Source of the DNA: Virgibacillus indicus
Lineage (GTDB): Bacteria > Bacillota > Bacilli > Bacillales > Amphibacillaceae
Length of the DNA: 64,000 nucleotides
Assembly (NCBI RefSeq): GCF_002266285.1
Contig: NZ_NPMS01000007.1
Coordinates: 124,001-188,000, forward strand
Direction: 5' to 3'
Shown: one piece after another, positions 1 through 8,757 of the stretch
How positions within the stretch are numbered: the stretch's first letter is position 1
Layout of the letters: the number at the start of each line of letters is the position of its first letter
Notes under the pieces: model-generated
Databases searched by the model: none
Told to the model about the DNA's origin: nothing
The model's input: the letters and a program-made list of their open reading frames with translations, nothing else
Position numbers and translations under genes: made by a program

Positions 1-1001
1 ATTCCAGTTACAAATAATAAACCACCAAAGCCTAGTGCCAGAATGACCAATGAAATGGTGAAGAGCATACTATTGATTCCGCCTTTTGACAGCAGATCAT
101 TAACGGGCTGGAAATCGGTAGTTGCAGTATAGCCATCGAACCAGATTGCCCAAATTTCAGTCCAGGAAATTCCACTCGTAAAACTGGCAAGCAATGTTGC
201 AGCCAAACCGCTTATCCCAATTGCTATAAATGCATTCACTTTAAAAATGGTACATACAATTAATATCACTAGGGGAATCCATGAAGTCCAGTGAATTAAA
301 CCAGTTGCTTCAAGTGCTGATTGATAATTATTGCCCGTCTGAAGTGTTACAGTTTCATCCGGTGATAACAAAATATAGATAATAAAACTAATAATAAAAG
401 CCGGAATCGTTGTTAAGCTTATGTGTTTAATATGTTCGAACAAGTCAACCTGAACAACAGTCGATGCAAGATTTGTCGTATCAGATAACGGAGACATTTT
501 ATCACCGAAAAAGGCACCTGATACAATTGCACCAGCAGTTATTGCCATGGAAGCATCCATTGCACTGGCAATTCCAATAAAGGCGACCCCAATTGTAGCA
601 GTTGTTGTCAGGGAACTTCCCATTGAAATACCTATAATTGCTGTTATTGCAAAAACTATCGCATATAACCAAGTGCCACCCAGCAGGGAGAAACCTGTAT
701 TTATTAAGGCGGGAATAGTACCACTGATTATCCAGCTGCTTATTAAAACACCAATGAGTACGAATAAAAAAACTGCACCCATTCCTGTTTTCGCACCTTC
801 AATCATACCGTCCTGCAAATCTTTAAAGGCGATATGCTTGATTAATCCATAGGTAATAAGAATAAAAATTCCTAATAAAATTGGAATATGCGGGACTGTC
901 CCCAAACCAATTATAAAATAACTGATAAGGCCAACTATGAGTATAAAGGATAAAATTGATTCAACTAATGATGGGTTATGCTTTGGGTTGATTGGGAACA
1001 T
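1..1001 (-). CDS. NhaC-family transporter, probable tyrosine importer (partial)
   Basis: The frame runs open from an ATG at 1001 to the left edge, about 333 codons, so the C-terminus is missing. An AAGGAGG ribosome site precedes it. The protein is a string of hydrophobic helices with the signature GDKMSPLSDTTNLA at about residues 166-179, typical of NhaC antiporter-family membrane proteins. NhaC members are named Na+/H+ antiporters, but several T-box-controlled members are predicted amino acid carriers. The upstream leader is a T-box with a UAC (Tyr) specifier, so tyrosine uptake is the likelier job here; this is inference from regulation. It is transcribed away from azlCD. Confidence 0.85.
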   Translation of the reverse strand, partial: MFPINPKHNPSLVESILSFILIVGLISYFIIGLGTVPHIPILLGIFILITYGLIKHIAFKDLQDGMIEGAKTGMGAVFLFVLIGVLISSWIISGTIPALINTGFSLLGGTWLYAIVFAITAIIGISMGSSLTTTATIGVAFIGIASAMDASMAITAGAIVSGAFFGDKMSPLSDTTNLASTVVQVDLFEHIKHISLTTIPAFIISFIIYILLSPDETVTLQTGNNYQSALEATGLIHWTSWIPLVILIVCTIFKVNAFIAIGISGLAATLLASFTSGISWTEIWAIWFDGYTATTDFQPVNDLLSKGGINSMLFTISLVILALGFGGLLFVTG

Positions 1002-1091
1002 GAGACAGCCTCCTTCTTTAATTTTAATTGCATTATATTACTTAAAATGTTTATCTTGGATTTTAAAACAACATTATTTTTGAAAATAGCC

Positions 1092-1284
1092 AAAAACAAA
1101 GGCGCAAGCGCCCGTTTAGCGACGTACGAACTGGACTGAACCGCAGGAGATAAAGGAAACACAGCGACCGTAGGGAGCCGATGTTGACTTATCGTACGGA
1201 GGTGAAGGAAGTTCGCTAGTCGCTGGGCGCTGGAGCCGGACGTGGCTGATTTGGTTGTTTATTTATCCACAGGTCAAAAATTTT
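1092..1284. repeat. About 190-bp dispersed foldable repeat, copy 1
   Basis: This stretch matches, with few differences, the reverse complement of 43529-43720. It contains nested inverted segments: AGCGCCC with GGGCGCT, AGCGAC with GTCGCT, CGAAC with GTTCG, and GATAA with TTATC. The whole could fold into one long imperfect hairpin. It has no convincing reading frame. It lies between the T-box terminator and the transporter start, so it is transcribed as part of that gene's leader. Confidence 0.85.
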
Positions 1285-1302
1285 ATAATTTCCTATACAA
1301 TC

Positions 1303-1523
1303 AAAAAAGCCTCATCCCAATTAGGGACGAAGCTTGCTCCGCGTTACCACCCTGATTGCTGAACGGTACCTGTTCAGCCTCTCATGAAAAAATCCGCCTG
1401 AAAGAAATGTGTATTTCGATTAAGTTCTGCCAGAGTTTGCACCGGCCACTCTGTCTCTTCTTGCTGCGTCAATTTAATCTACTATGCATTTCCGGATTGC
1501 TATTATCTAATTTTCAAATATTA
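1303..1523 (-). ncRNA. T-box leader with Tyr (UAC) specifier, upstream of the NhaC-type gene
   Basis: On the minus strand a promoter (TTGACA 1558-1553, 17-nt spacer, TATATT 1535-1530) leads into an RNA with the T-box parts in order. These are an AGTAGA-type element, a Stem I distal segment GGTGCAAACT, the specifier segment GAAATACA with TAC at 1413-1411, and the T-box AGGGTGGTAACGCG at 1353-1340. A terminator follows at about 1332-1303 (GCTTCGTCCC pairing with GGGATGAGGC, then a T run). The UGGU bulge fits the ACCA end of tRNA-Tyr. Uncharged tRNA-Tyr should favour the antiterminator and read-through into the transporter. The specifier was read from sequence alone, without folding software. 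Confidence 0.87.
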
Positions 1524-1529
1524 CTATCG

Positions 1530-1558
1530 AATATACATGCGGAAATCGTCTCTGTCAA
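1530..1558 (-). promoter_or_regulatory. Sigma-A promoter of the T-box/nhaC transcript
   Basis: TTGACA at 1558-1553 and TATATT at 1535-1530 with a 17-nt spacer on the minus strand. The start would fall near 1523, just before the T-box leader. Confidence 0.75.
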
Positions 1559-1643
1559 TATTAATTTCCCGAATTACTTGCTTTTTAAATTTTGTGAAAT
1601 CAGTTATAATAATCTGAATTACTGTTTTCAGGGGGGAATAAAA

Positions 1644-2375
1644 TTGGTGAGTGATGCAGTTAAAAAGAGAAAAACTTCCGCATCTTTACATATGATACAA
1701 AAAGGTATCGCAACAGGGTTTCCCATCATGCTTGGTTACTTGCCAATTGCAGTAACATACGGGGTTTTAGCAAAACAATCAGGAATGACATTAACAGAGC
1801 TTACTTTGATGAGTGTCATGGTTTTTGCTGGTGCCAGTCAGTTTATGGGTGCAAATATGATTGCGGTAGGAGCAGGAGCAGTGGAAATTATTATTGCAAC
1901 GTTTGTATTGAATTTCCGGCATTTTGTAATGAGTTTAGCTTTTATGAATCGCCTCCGTACAGTAGAACTAAAATGGAAAATTCCATTAACCTTGGGATTG
2001 ACGGATGAAACTTTTGCAGTGTCAGCATTGCATCCGGAAGAATCCAAGAAGGAAAAGGGTGCTTATTTTTATGCAGCATTAATATTAACTGCTTATTTGT
2101 CATGGATTTTCGGTTCATTTCTAGGTGGAGTACTTGGTGAAGTAATACCGGAAAGGCTAAGTCAAAGTATGGGGATCGCATTATATGCCATGTTTATTGG
2201 GTTACTCGTGCCATCGGTAAAAAAAGAATTAAGAGTCGGGTTAATAGCAATAGTTGCCATGCTGATAAATACATTATGTATCCAGCTTGGAATGAGTACA
2301 GGCTGGGCGATTGTACTCGGTACCGTCTTAGGTGGAATGAGCGGCATTTACTTGCTTAAGGAGGAACGTCCATGA
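1644..2375 (+). CDS. azlC: AzlC, branched-chain amino acid exporter, large subunit
   Basis: A protein of about 243 residues with multiple membrane helices and the AzlC features GYLPIAVTYGVLA, MVFAGASQFMG and LNFRHFVMS. AzlC with AzlD forms a two-part exporter for branched-chain amino acids (and 4-azaleucine). An open frame extends back to 1356, but that part crosses the T-box DNA. The GGGGGG ribosome site at 1631-1636 points to TTG 1644 (or GTG 1647) as the start. The next gene, azlD, overlaps by four bases, so the two are translationally coupled. The gene is divergent from the T-box transporter, with a TATAAT -10 at 1605-1610. Start choice is moderately sure; family is sure. Confidence 0.9.
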   Translation: MVSDAVKKRKTSASLHMIQKGIATGFPIMLGYLPIAVTYGVLAKQSGMTLTELTLMSVMVFAGASQFMGANMIAVGAGAVEIIIATFVLNFRHFVMSLAFMNRLRTVELKWKIPLTLGLTDETFAVSALHPEESKKEKGAYFYAALILTAYLSWIFGSFLGGVLGEVIPERLSQSMGIALYAMFIGLLVPSVKKELRVGLIAIVAMLINTLCIQLGMSTGWAIVLGTVLGGMSGIYLLKEERP

Positions 2376-2665
2376 TATTTGCTATTATAATTGGCATGTC
2401 TCTGGCAACAATGATTCCAAGAGTTATACCGGCTTTTATTGTAGATAAATTGCAATTTCGCGAATGGGTAAATCGCTGGTTAAATGCTATCCCATACGCA
2501 GCACTCGGGGCATTGATTTTTCCTGGGGTAACGACAGTAAAACCAGATGAACCGCATATCGGATTAATTGGAGGGATTGTAGCAATCATATTAGCCTATA
2601 TTGGCTTGAATGTTATATTGGTTGTAATCGGAGCAATTGCTGCCGTATTTCTATTGTCTATCTAA
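2372..2665 (+). CDS. azlD: AzlD, branched-chain amino acid exporter, small subunit
   Basis: 97 residues with three or four hydrophobic helices. The length and the motif TMIPRVIPAFIVDK fit the AzlD family, the small partner of AzlC. The ATG overlaps the azlC stop (ATGA), the usual arrangement for this pair, and the upstream AAGGAGGAACG inside azlC serves as its ribosome site. The gene ends at a hairpin shared with the convergent metal exporter. Confidence 0.9.
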   Translation: MIFAIIIGMSLATMIPRVIPAFIVDKLQFREWVNRWLNAIPYAALGALIFPGVTTVKPDEPHIGLIGGIVAIILAYIGLNVILVVIGAIAAVFLLSI

Positions 2666-2680
2666 ATTTCAAAGCAAAAA

Positions 2681-2710
2681 GGAAGCATAAGAATTAGCCC
2701 TTATGCTTCC
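2681..2710. terminator. Bidirectional terminator between azlD and the CDF gene
   Basis: GGAAGCATAAG (2681-2691) is the exact complement of CTTATGCTTCC (2700-2710), with A/T-rich flanks. It serves both convergent genes. Confidence 0.8.
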
Positions 2711-3577
2711 TTACTCATATGGTTCAATGTGAATCTGTGCATGTGTAATATTGTGTTTCTTTTCGAGATAACTTTCGATTCTTACGGTAATGTCATGGCT
2801 TTCCTGAACATTAAGGTTCGGGTCAACGAGGATGGTAATATCGATAAAAGCCTGGTTACCATGGATTCGCCCTTTAACGTCAACAACTTCTTTTACATCA
2901 GGATCTTTCTGGATACTTGCCCGTATTTTTTTAATTTGTTTTTCGTCAAATCCGTCAGTCAACGTATGGGTTGAATCCTTAAAAATTTCCCAGGCAGTTT
3001 TGCAGATAATCAATCCTACTACCAGGCCTGCTAATGGATCCAGCCAGAATAGACCAAATTGTGCTCCTATAATCCCAATAAATGCTCCAATACTCACTAA
3101 AGCATCGGAACGGTTATCCTGTGCTGCAGCATATAAAGAACTGCTTTTTATCTTTCTTGCAAGCTTAACATTATAAAAATAAACACCAAACATTACAACT
3201 GCTGCGCTAAGTGCAACCCAGGCCGTCAGTAAATCAGGCTGATGGGAAACTCCGCTTATCACTTTTTGAAAGGTATCAATGATAACCTGAATACCTACAA
3301 ACATCATAACAAAGGCTGCAAATAATGAGGCTATTGTTTCGGCACGATAATGACCATAATGATGGTCTTCATCTGGTGGTTTTCTTGATATTTTTAATCC
3401 GATCAGTACGGCAATTGAGGCAATTACGTCTGTGGAATTATTTAATCCATCCGCATATAATGCATCTGAATTTCCGATTTTCGCAATCGAAAGCTTTGTA
3501 ATAGCCAGGATAATGTAGGCAATAATGCTAAGCCAAGCCCCTTTTTCCCCTCTTTTTAAGTTATTGGAATGATCCAT
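2711..3577 (-). CDS. Cation diffusion facilitator family exporter (MneS/MneP-like)
   Basis: A CDF protein of about 288 residues. The N-terminal half has membrane helices with metal-site motifs ADGLNNSTD and HHYGHYRAE and a later DNRSDAL. The C-terminal third is the cytoplasmic ferredoxin-like domain with VKGRIHGNQAFIDITI. The family exports divalent metals (Zn, Fe, Mn) in exchange for protons. Length and motifs resemble the B. subtilis manganese exporters MneS/MneP, but the metal cannot be read with certainty. An ATG lies eight codons upstream at 3601; the CTGGAGG site at 3588-3592 favours the ATG at 3577. Confidence 0.85.
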   Translation of the reverse strand: MDHSNNLKRGEKGAWLSIIAYIILAITKLSIAKIGNSDALYADGLNNSTDVIASIAVLIGLKISRKPPDEDHHYGHYRAETIASLFAAFVMMFVGIQVIIDTFQKVISGVSHQPDLLTAWVALSAAVVMFGVYFYNVKLARKIKSSSLYAAAQDNRSDALVSIGAFIGIIGAQFGLFWLDPLAGLVVGLIICKTAWEIFKDSTHTLTDGFDEKQIKKIRASIQKDPDVKEVVDVKGRIHGNQAFIDITILVDPNLNVQESHDITVRIESYLEKKHNITHAQIHIEPYE

Positions 3578-3835
3578 AGATGGCCAGCCTCCAGTTTTCA
3601 TCTAAACGATACTTACACAGTCTATCAAAGTAAGGCATGATGGGTCCAGAGAAACAATGAAGCATACAGGTACATATATTGCGAGGACCAAATTAAGTTT
3701 AGCTTGCCCAAAAATTTGAAGAATCAATTTGGAAACACATCCTTAAAAGGTCACTTGGAAGCAGCCGACTGAATATTTTTTAAAGTTCTGTAGAAATAGT
3801 AAGGTGACTCAGGTTAAATTAAGGATAACCTCCTA
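3578..3835. other. Gene-free stretch upstream of the CDF gene
   Basis: About 260 bases with no usable reading frame and no clear hairpin. It leads into the word cluster at 3836-3978. Together with that cluster and the promoter at 4044-4072, the gap between the CDF gene and the IDEAL-domain gene is about 530 bases. Confidence 0.5.
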
Positions 3836-3978
3836 AAATCGTGCGACAGGTCATTACAGTCGTGCGATAACTTGATTTTCGTGTGTATCGCACGACTCTG
3901 CCCAAGTATCACGCGATTTCCTGCATTTATCGCACGACTTTTAACCTGTGTCGTGCGACTTCAGATATTACGCAACTT
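3836..3978. repeat. Phased cluster of the word TCGTGCGA / TCGCACGA
   Basis: Seven copies of an 8-bp word or its reverse complement begin at about 3839, 3860, 3888, 3908 (degenerate), 3930, 3951 and 3968 (degenerate). Most steps are 18-22 bp, roughly two helical turns; one is 28. The DNA between words is not conserved. No reading frame or terminator explains it. Confidence 0.8.
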
Positions 3979-4043
3979 TTGGTCCAAGTTTAAAATCAAT
4001 AATAGTATCAGTATTAATGGATTTTATATTTATTAGAATTTAG

Positions 4044-4072
4044 GTGTTGCAATTATTCTAAAAATTTAGGAT
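4044..4072 (+). promoter_or_regulatory. Sigma-A-like promoter of the IDEAL-domain gene
   Basis: TTGCAA followed 17 bases later by GATAAT, about 35 bases before the ATG at 4105. Plausible -35 and -10 boxes by eye. Confidence 0.5.
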
Positions 4073-4104
4073 AATAGTAATAAAGGAACAAGGGGGCGTG
4101 TTCC

Positions 4105-4338
4105 ATGAAAAAGGAAAAGCTGGTTTATCGATATTATAGATATGAAGGCGAAGTTCTTCAGGCAAAACGTGAAATTTCATTCGAATTGAAATTATCTTCA
4201 AGATTGTTATTGGATGAAATATGTTTCAGCTGGAATAAAGAAAAACTGGAAACTGCAATTAACAGCTCCATTGATACAGGAAATAAAGAAGAATTTTTAA
4301 AACTTAGTGAACTATATAAACATTTTGTATGGGAGTAA
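4105..4338 (+). CDS. Small IDEAL-domain protein
   Basis: 77 residues. The last 45 match the IDEAL domain pattern: a leucine-rich helix LLLDEICFSWNKEKL, then ETAINSSIDTGNKEEF and LKLSELYK. The domain is found in Firmicute proteins such as YpiB and in adaptor-type regulators, and is thought to mediate protein contacts. The exact function here is unknown. The ATG follows AAGGGGG with good spacing and an own promoter upstream, so the gene looks independent. Downstream, AATAGCCT and AGGCTATT (about 4353-4384) form a hairpin without a strong T run, perhaps a weak terminator. Confidence 0.7.
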   Translation: MKKEKLVYRYYRYEGEVLQAKREISFELKLSSRLLLDEICFSWNKEKLETAINSSIDTGNKEEFLKLSELYKHFVWE

Positions 4339-4442
4339 ATAAACTCAGGAAAAATAGCCTTGCCTTTCTTTGGTGAGGCTATTCTAATGCAGGGAAACTG
4401 GGTCTTTTTTCATATGAACTAACTAGAATTCGGAGGTAAATA

Positions 4443-5906
4443 ATGGGGAGAAATCAGAAGGTTGTACATAGACAGAATCAAATTTTATTTTATATTTTAT
4501 TGTTTTCGTTGTTTTTAGGGGTTGGTGCTGAAATAATTGTTGGGGCACCGAAGGAAAACCTTTTATCATTGGGTATTGGCGGTGCATTGAGTGTTGGAGT
4601 AATTGGTATTTTCCATTATAAAAAATTATACTCGGCAATCATCCCATATATAGCAATTGCAGCACTTGCCAGTATTGCATTTTTAATTATTTTAAGTTCT
4701 GATTATGTGACGAATATGCTGTTTACTTTTTATGTACTTGCTGTAGCAGCAATATCATTATCTGTAGCAGTATTGATAACTGGTGGTGTACTCGGGCTGT
4801 CTCTGCTGATATTTTTCGTTATTGAAAAAGGGGCAATTATCGGTTTTGATGCAAGGGCAACAGCAATCACAATTGTGTTTTTTGTTTTAGTTTTTGCTGT
4901 GCTTATCATTCAGGTAAAGGTTGCCAGAAAGTTATTAACGAATGCGGAAGAGGCGCTGTCAGACAGTAAATTGATTTCTGCAGAGCAAAGAAAACTAACG
5001 GACATCGTACAAGCTGGGGCAAGAAATGTACGTTCACAAATGACTGCAATCGAACAGGATAGTCAGCTGAATTCTCATGCAATGCAGGAAATGAGGGAAG
5101 CATTTAAGGAAATCACAATAGCGAGTCATTCCCAGTCAGAAGCTGCAACTAACATAAATTACACTGTAGAAGGCACGAATCAGTTGGTCGGAAAAATGCT
5201 TACATCCCTGACTAAAGGCAAGGAAGATGGCGAAGTACTAAAGGATTTATCATCGAAAGGCCAGCAGACAATGGAAGGCTTGACTGATACTATTTATCAA
5301 TTCCAGCAGTCCTTCGAGCATTTGATAATTACGATGGAAAACCTTGTTCAAAAAATGCAGGAAAACAATAGCTTTACTGCAAAGATTGAAGACATTGCTG
5401 AACAGACAAACTTATTAGCATTAAATGCGAGCATTGAAGCGGCCAGGGCAGGAGAAGCAGGAAAAGGTTTTGCAGTGGTAGCAAGTGAGGTTAGAAAATT
5501 AGCGGAAGTATCCCGAAGTATGGCAAAGGACATAAGGAAAAATCTAGAAACAATCGGGCAGGATGGACTTAAAACTCAAAAAGAAGTAAACCATAATAAA
5601 ATTCAGCTCCAAAAAAGTACAGCAAGTGCCAAAGAGGCTGAGAAAGATTTTGGGAAAATCACCGATGAGCTGGCCAACTTTATTACGTACTTAGGGTACT
5701 TGGAAAAACAAGCAACGGAAATAAATAACTCCTCTGAAGATATTGATACATCTGTGGATCATCTGGCATCTGCGATTGAAGAGACCACGGCAACCATTGA
5801 AGAGCTTGAAGCAATGGTGGATGGTCAGGCGGACCGCATGTCCAATTTAGTATTGGTAATCGAAGAGACAAACCAGACAGCAGCATCGCTCGAAGAAGCA
5901 AGATGA
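4443..5906 (+). CDS. Methyl-accepting chemotaxis protein
   Basis: 487 residues. The first 160 form about six membrane helices, with no large extracellular sensing domain and no clear HAMP domain. A long coiled coil follows, with the highly conserved tip at about residues 313-350 ([20 protein letters not shown], then [16 protein letters not shown]). The protein should sit in the membrane and signal to CheA/CheW. The membrane-only input suggests it senses membrane state, ion or energy signals, or a partner protein; this is inference. CGGAGG precedes the ATG. No chemotaxis genes are adjacent. Confidence 0.9.
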   Translation: MGRNQKVVHRQNQILFYILLFSLFLGVGAEIIVGAPKENLLSLGIGGALSVGVIGIFHYKKLYSAIIPYIAIAALASIAFLIILSSDYVTNMLFTFYVLAVAAISLSVAVLITGGVLGLSLLIFFVIEKGAIIGFDARATAITIVFFVLVFAVLIIQVKVARKLLTNAEEALSDSKLISAEQRKLTDIVQAGARNVRSQMTAIEQDSQLNSHAMQEMREAFKEITIASHSQSEAATNINYTVEGTNQLVGKMLTSLTKGKEDGEVLKDLSSKGQQTMEGLTDTIYQFQQSFEHLIITMENLVQKMQENNSFTAKIEDIAEQTNLLALNASIEAARAGEAGKGFAVVASEVRKLAEVSRSMAKDIRKNLETIGQDGLKTQKEVNHNKIQLQKSTASAKEAEKDFGKITDELANFITYLGYLEKQATEINNSSEDIDTSVDHLASAIEETTATIEELEAMVDGQADRMSNLVLVIEETNQTAASLEEAR

Positions 5907-5993
5907 TTAACTAAATGTAATTTTTTCAAAATGCAGTACTTTTTCAGATGACATTTTGATATGCTTGCAGTAACAGGGGGAGTGAATGTACAT

Positions 5994-7298
5994 ATGAAAA
6001 ACAAGAAAAAGATTACCCGCAGCTGGATGCTTTATGATTTTGGCAACTCTGCATTTGCAACAACGATCATGGCAGCAGTTCTTCCGGTTTTTTATTATGA
6101 TGTAGCTGCGGTTGGTCTTGATGAAAACCTTGCAGCAAGCTATTGGGGATACTCACAGTCTATTGCTGTATTGATTGTGGCAGTGCTTGCACCAATATTA
6201 GGTGCGATCAGCGACTTTTCCGCAGCAAAAAAGAAATTCTTGCGCTTTTTTGCTTTCATGGGGATTGTAGCAAGTATTTTATTAGCTTTTGTTGGTGAAG
6301 GTGATTACCTGCTGGCCTCTATTTTATTTATTGTCGGTTCCATTGGTTTTTCCGGTGCTAATATTTTCTATGATGGTTTTTTGCCGGAAATTGCTGATGA
6401 GGATGAGATTGATAAAGTATCTTCAGGTGGATTTGCATTTGGCTATATTGGCGGAGGTCTATTATTGACCCTCAACATACTGATGATTCTAAACCCGTCC
6501 TGGTTTGGTCTGCCTAATGCGACAGTCGCGAGTCAAGTGTCATTTACAACAGTGGGTGTATGGTGGTTTATATTTTCACTTCCACTGCTGAAAAATATTA
6601 ATGAAGAAAAGAAAACAGCTGTAAAAAGGGAAAAATCATATATTGCCATCGGTTTTTCCAGAGTGGGCAATACGTTTCGGGAAATAAAGCAGTATAAGCA
6701 ATTATTAATTTTCTTATTGGCTTTTTGGCTTTATAATGACGGGATTTCCACAATTATCAGAATGGCTACTATTTATGGGCGTGAAGTAGGCATTGATGGA
6801 AATTCACTTATTGTGGCACTCTTAATTACACAATTTGTGGGGATTCCATGTACTTTCTTATTTGGATGGCTGGCAACGAAAATTACTGCTAAAAGAGCAC
6901 TATATATCACGCTTTATGCATATTTGGGAATCGTTATTCTAGGTTACTTTATGACATCTGCAACTCATTTTTATTTATTGGCATTTTGTGTTGGAATTGT
7001 ACAGGGTGGAGCACAATCCTTAAGCAGATCAATATTCGGCAGAATGGTTCCAGATAATAAACATGCCGAGTTTTTTGGGTTTTACGGGATATCCTCCAAG
7101 TTTGCAGCAATTTTTGGACCTTTCTTATTTGCGTTTATCGGTCAGATTACAGGGTCAAGCAGACTGGGGATATTATCATTGATTTTCTTCTTTATCGCTG
7201 GAATAATTCTATTAAGGTTTGTTAATATTGAGCAAGGAATGAAAGAGGCAAGAAAACAATCTGCATCTGCAGGAAGAGTGGAAGTAAAGCCAAAATAA
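5994..7298 (+). CDS. MFS transporter, UMF1/Atg22 family (YxiO-like)
   Basis: About 434 residues and 12 membrane helices. The opening SWMLYDFGNSAFATTI is the mark of the UMF1 (vacuole effluxer Atg22-like) branch of the major facilitator superfamily, which includes B. subtilis YxiO. Atg22 in yeast exports amino acids from the vacuole; the bacterial substrate is not known. An upstream ATG at 5961 is in frame, but AGGGGGAG at 5975-5982 places translation at 5994. A tiny basic gene follows 15 bases downstream and probably shares the transcript. Confidence 0.85.
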   Translation: MKNKKKITRSWMLYDFGNSAFATTIMAAVLPVFYYDVAAVGLDENLAASYWGYSQSIAVLIVAVLAPILGAISDFSAAKKKFLRFFAFMGIVASILLAFVGEGDYLLASILFIVGSIGFSGANIFYDGFLPEIADEDEIDKVSSGGFAFGYIGGGLLLTLNILMILNPSWFGLPNATVASQVSFTTVGVWWFIFSLPLLKNINEEKKTAVKREKSYIAIGFSRVGNTFREIKQYKQLLIFLLAFWLYNDGISTIIRMATIYGREVGIDGNSLIVALLITQFVGIPCTFLFGWLATKITAKRALYITLYAYLGIVILGYFMTSATHFYLLAFCVGIVQGGAQSLSRSIFGRMVPDNKHAEFFGFYGISSKFAAIFGPFLFAFIGQITGSSRLGILSLIFFFIAGIILLRFVNIEQGMKEARKQSASAGRVEVKPK

Positions 7299-7313
7299 AA
7301 GGAGTGAGCCTTC

Positions 7314-7466
7314 TTGCGTATTAATAATTTAAGAAGGATATTATACATGATAGCCCGAGTTCTTGGTGATGTGAATGCTACTAAAAAAGGAAGTCTTGGC
7401 AAACGTGTTGCCAGAAGAGCTGCAGGGAGAAGTACAGGAAAGATATTAAGAAGGCTATTGAAATAA
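7314..7466 (+). CDS. Small, highly basic protein (50 aa), unknown function
   Basis: A short frame from TTG 7314, preceded by AAAGGAGTG, to TAA 7464-7466. The product is 50 residues with about 14 Arg/Lys, concentrated in the C-terminal half (GKRVARRAAGRSTGRILRRL), and an N-terminal amphipathic part. Strong ribosome site, close spacing to the MFS gene and a strong terminator right after the stop support a real gene. The charge suggests nucleic acid or membrane binding, but no function is known. Confidence in coding is moderate. Confidence 0.6.
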   Translation: MRINNLRRILYMIARVLGDVNATKKGSLGKRVARRAAGRSTGKILRRLLK

Positions 7467-7467
7467 C

Positions 7468-7503
7468 AAAAGTCAGCTGTAAATCAATATACAGCTGACT
7501 TTT
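7468..7503. terminator. Bidirectional terminator
   Basis: AAAGTCAGCTGT (from 7468) pairs with ACAGCTGACTTT (7491-7502), flanked by A and T runs, between convergent genes. Confidence 0.85.
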
Positions 7504-7519
7504 GTTATATCAATAAGAG

Positions 7520-8434
7520 TTAAACAATCGGATCACAATATCTATTTTCCAAATTTAATTCCAGTGGTTTTCCGGTATCATACGAAATGTTCCCAACGAG
7601 ATCTGTTAAACGCTGTATTGAATGTTCCTTATCATCCTGCCAGTAGCTCTGCACCTCTGTTAATATTTCAATCCCTTCAGCACGCCCTTTTTTATACAGG
7701 TCAATAAAACTTTTATTGCAGGGTTCATTCGTTGCAGGATGGTGCCAGGTAGATTCATTCAAGTTTAAATAATCAACGTCGTTTTTTACAGGCTGATGGG
7801 AATAGGATGAGATGAGTGATTTGAATAAAATATTTTTCCAGCCATAAGGGTCTGACAAAATTCTGAAAGCAAGCTTCATATCCTGGTAAGCTTTTTGAAT
7901 GTAGCCTGCAGATTCTCTGTAAAGATCCGGATAATGTTTGCCAATTAATTCATGCATTAGATCAATAATATCTTTATTCAATGATCTGCCAACATCGATT
8001 TCCTTATAAACCGGTGCTTTCCATGTTTTTAAATTATGGTATTTTTCCATCATCTTTGTATCAATTAATATTTCAAGCTTCTGGTGGTTGCTTCCTTCAT
8101 ATCCTGCACGATAATGAATATAAGGATGTGTATTTCGGTCTAAAATATGATGAGTAATAAAACCAATGACAAAGGCTTGCACTTGACCACTCTTATTTTT
8201 TGCATTTGTAATTAAGTCCATAAGGAAGTCACCGCAGCTTATTGTATGCAAAGCCATTCCTATATTATGAACTGGTTCATCCTTCACCCATGGCCAGAAG
8301 TTAAAGTAGAAGAAAGGGTCGGGTCCCTGAGCCCCCAGTTTCATGTACGCTTCATGCTGTGAAAATGGGTAAGGCTTTTTGACTGCATCAACAACATCCT
8401 CACAAAAAAGTATATGGGTCCATATATTCGGCAT
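7520..8434 (-). CDS. Zinc-dependent phospholipase C family protein
   Basis: 304 residues, mostly helical, with metal-ligand patterns of the zinc phospholipase C / S1-P1 fold: MPNIWTH at the start, GAQGPDPFF at about 54-62, and FVIGFITHHILDRNTHPY at about 108-125 (HH..D..TH). Members hydrolyse phosphoesters using a trinuclear zinc site, but for this Bacillus subgroup the substrate is untested. No signal peptide is visible, so it probably acts in the cytoplasm. AAGGAGG precedes the ATG. Confidence 0.75.
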   Translation of the reverse strand: MPNIWTHILFCEDVVDAVKKPYPFSQHEAYMKLGAQGPDPFFYFNFWPWVKDEPVHNIGMALHTISCGDFLMDLITNAKNKSGQVQAFVIGFITHHILDRNTHPYIHYRAGYEGSNHQKLEILIDTKMMEKYHNLKTWKAPVYKEIDVGRSLNKDIIDLMHELIGKHYPDLYRESAGYIQKAYQDMKLAFRILSDPYGWKNILFKSLISSYSHQPVKNDVDYLNLNESTWHHPATNEPCNKSFIDLYKKGRAEGIEILTEVQSYWQDDKEHSIQRLTDLVGNISYDTGKPLELNLENRYCDPIV

Positions 8435-8757
8435 AGCGAAATCCTCCTTCTAATCGTTGCCATTCATCTTAATTATTATTAGAAGACTTCTGCTTGAGTA
8501 ATTTTGTTATTTTTCATGTGATTAAAGTTCTATTGTCTTCGTAAAAGATAAATCTGATTTACTGCCTCTTTAGTATTATAAAAGAAATTTAGTAAGAAAG
8601 GGTATAAAAACATGGACAATTCTGTGTCATTTCTTAAAAATTCCCGCTTTTGAGTCAAAACGATGCTTTTTCGAATGATTTCATCGTATATTTTATTTTT
8701 TTTGAGCAAAATTTGGTACAATGGAAGAGGATTAATTTACATAGGGAGGAAAAGCAT
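8435..8757. other. Gene-free interval between the divergent PLC-like gene and fumC
   Basis: About 320 bases. An open frame in phase with fumC begins at 8650, but it has no ribosome site and is not needed. A possible -10 TACAAT lies at 8717-8722 for fumC; no convincing -35 was seen. Nothing else stands out. Confidence 0.4.

Noticed and set aside
965..1162. Short minus-strand frame at 965-1162
   Set aside because: It runs through the dispersed repeat and the start of the transporter in another phase; no ribosome site.
1356..1643. N-terminal extension of AzlC
   Set aside because: This part of the frame crosses the opposite-strand T-box and promoter. The ribosome site at 1631-1636 fits a start at 1644.
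4353..4384. Terminator after the IDEAL-domain gene
   Set aside because: The stem AATAGCCT/AGGCTATT is present but there is no T run, so it is only mentioned in the gene entry.
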